Below, in pieces: positions 63,914 to 64,000 of a DNA stretch of 64,000 nt. The stretch comes from Aplectana chamaeleonis. Lineage: Eukaryota; Nematoda; Chromadorea; Rhabditida; Cosmocercidae. Position 1 is the stretch's first letter; every line of letters starts with the position of its first letter. Under the pieces are notes generated by a model, which saw only the letters and a program-made list of their open reading frames with translations, was not told where the DNA came from and searched no databases. The stretch spans positions 744,001-808,000 of the forward strand of contig JAPDOI010000291.1 of assembly GCA_029168955.1 (NCBI GenBank), given 5' to 3'. The translations under genes were made by a program, and so were the position numbers.

Positions 63914-64000
63914 GTCGTTGCATCTGCGGATGATATTACTATTCAATGCCGGGATCGCAACATAAATGTAGCCGCCAACAAGATCAACGACTACTTGATT
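63914..64000 (+). mobile_element. Family-A RT fragment running off the window
   Basis: Encodes VVASADDITIQCRDRNINVA; the catalytic box reads SADD instead of YADD. It continues past the window end. Confidence 0.75.

Overview
This is a transposon-saturated piece of an animal nuclear genome, most likely a nematode or a close relative. The evidence is GT-AG introns in a recognisable metazoan gene, CR1-type elements whose ORF1 has a coiled coil followed by an RNA-binding domain, other APE-type non-LTR elements, gypsy-type and gag-only LTR elements, and many small hAT, PIF/Harbinger, MULE-like and piggyBac-like elements. No bacterial gene organisation is present. The phylum is an inference; the sequence does not prove it.

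The only host gene I can support lies on the minus strand and runs through most of the window. At least nine exons, from 51.6 kb down to 11.0 kb, encode the tetratricopeptide region of a GPSM2/LGN/Pins-type protein, the adaptor that links G-alpha subunits to NuMA/LIN-5 for spindle orientation. Eight exons join with exact GT-AG sites and matching phases; the ninth (28.2 kb) has an unresolved 3' end. Two introns are giant (about 22.0 and 13.7 kb) and hold most of the retrotransposons; others are tiny (54, 64, 69 nt). The C-terminal GoLoco part was not found.

Layout. 0-4.4 kb: inverted-repeat elements, a PIF/Harbinger-like MITE and two hAT-type non-autonomous elements. 4.8-10.6 kb: a family-A non-LTR element interrupted by a full-length family-A element and two small DNA elements. 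11.0-11.6 kb: three host exons. 12.3-19.7 kb: a family-A element split by a complete 4.0-kb gag-only LTR retrotransposon. 19.7-24.8 kb: a family-C fragment split by a near-complete CR1-like element. 25.3-29.5 kb: host exons and a large foldback element. 29.9-36.6 kb: minisatellite-filled inverted-repeat elements, a hAT transposase remnant, a CR1 ORF1 fragment and a truncated gypsy element. 36.6-47.3 kb: a four-level nest (family A > family C > family A > DNA transposon). 47.7-51.2 kb: a full-length family-A element just downstream of the first recognised host exon (51.5 kb). 52-54.6 kb: a nest of foldback, MULE-like and hAT elements. 55-58.2 kb: large palindromes and GC-rich tandem repeats. 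58.2-63.5 kb: a CR1-like element with a second, opposite CR1-like element in its 3' UTR. 63.5-64 kb: tandem family-A ends.

Families A and C share one architecture: an N-terminal 2A-like motif (-VERNPGP- or -IEKNPGP-), a PHD-like zinc finger, an APE endonuclease, a reverse transcriptase (YADD), a C-terminal CCHH-type knuckle and an (AAG)n tail. Most copies carry frameshifts. The 2A-like motif, the transposon nests whose target-site duplications can be read directly, and the host gene threaded through them are the most interesting parts of the window.
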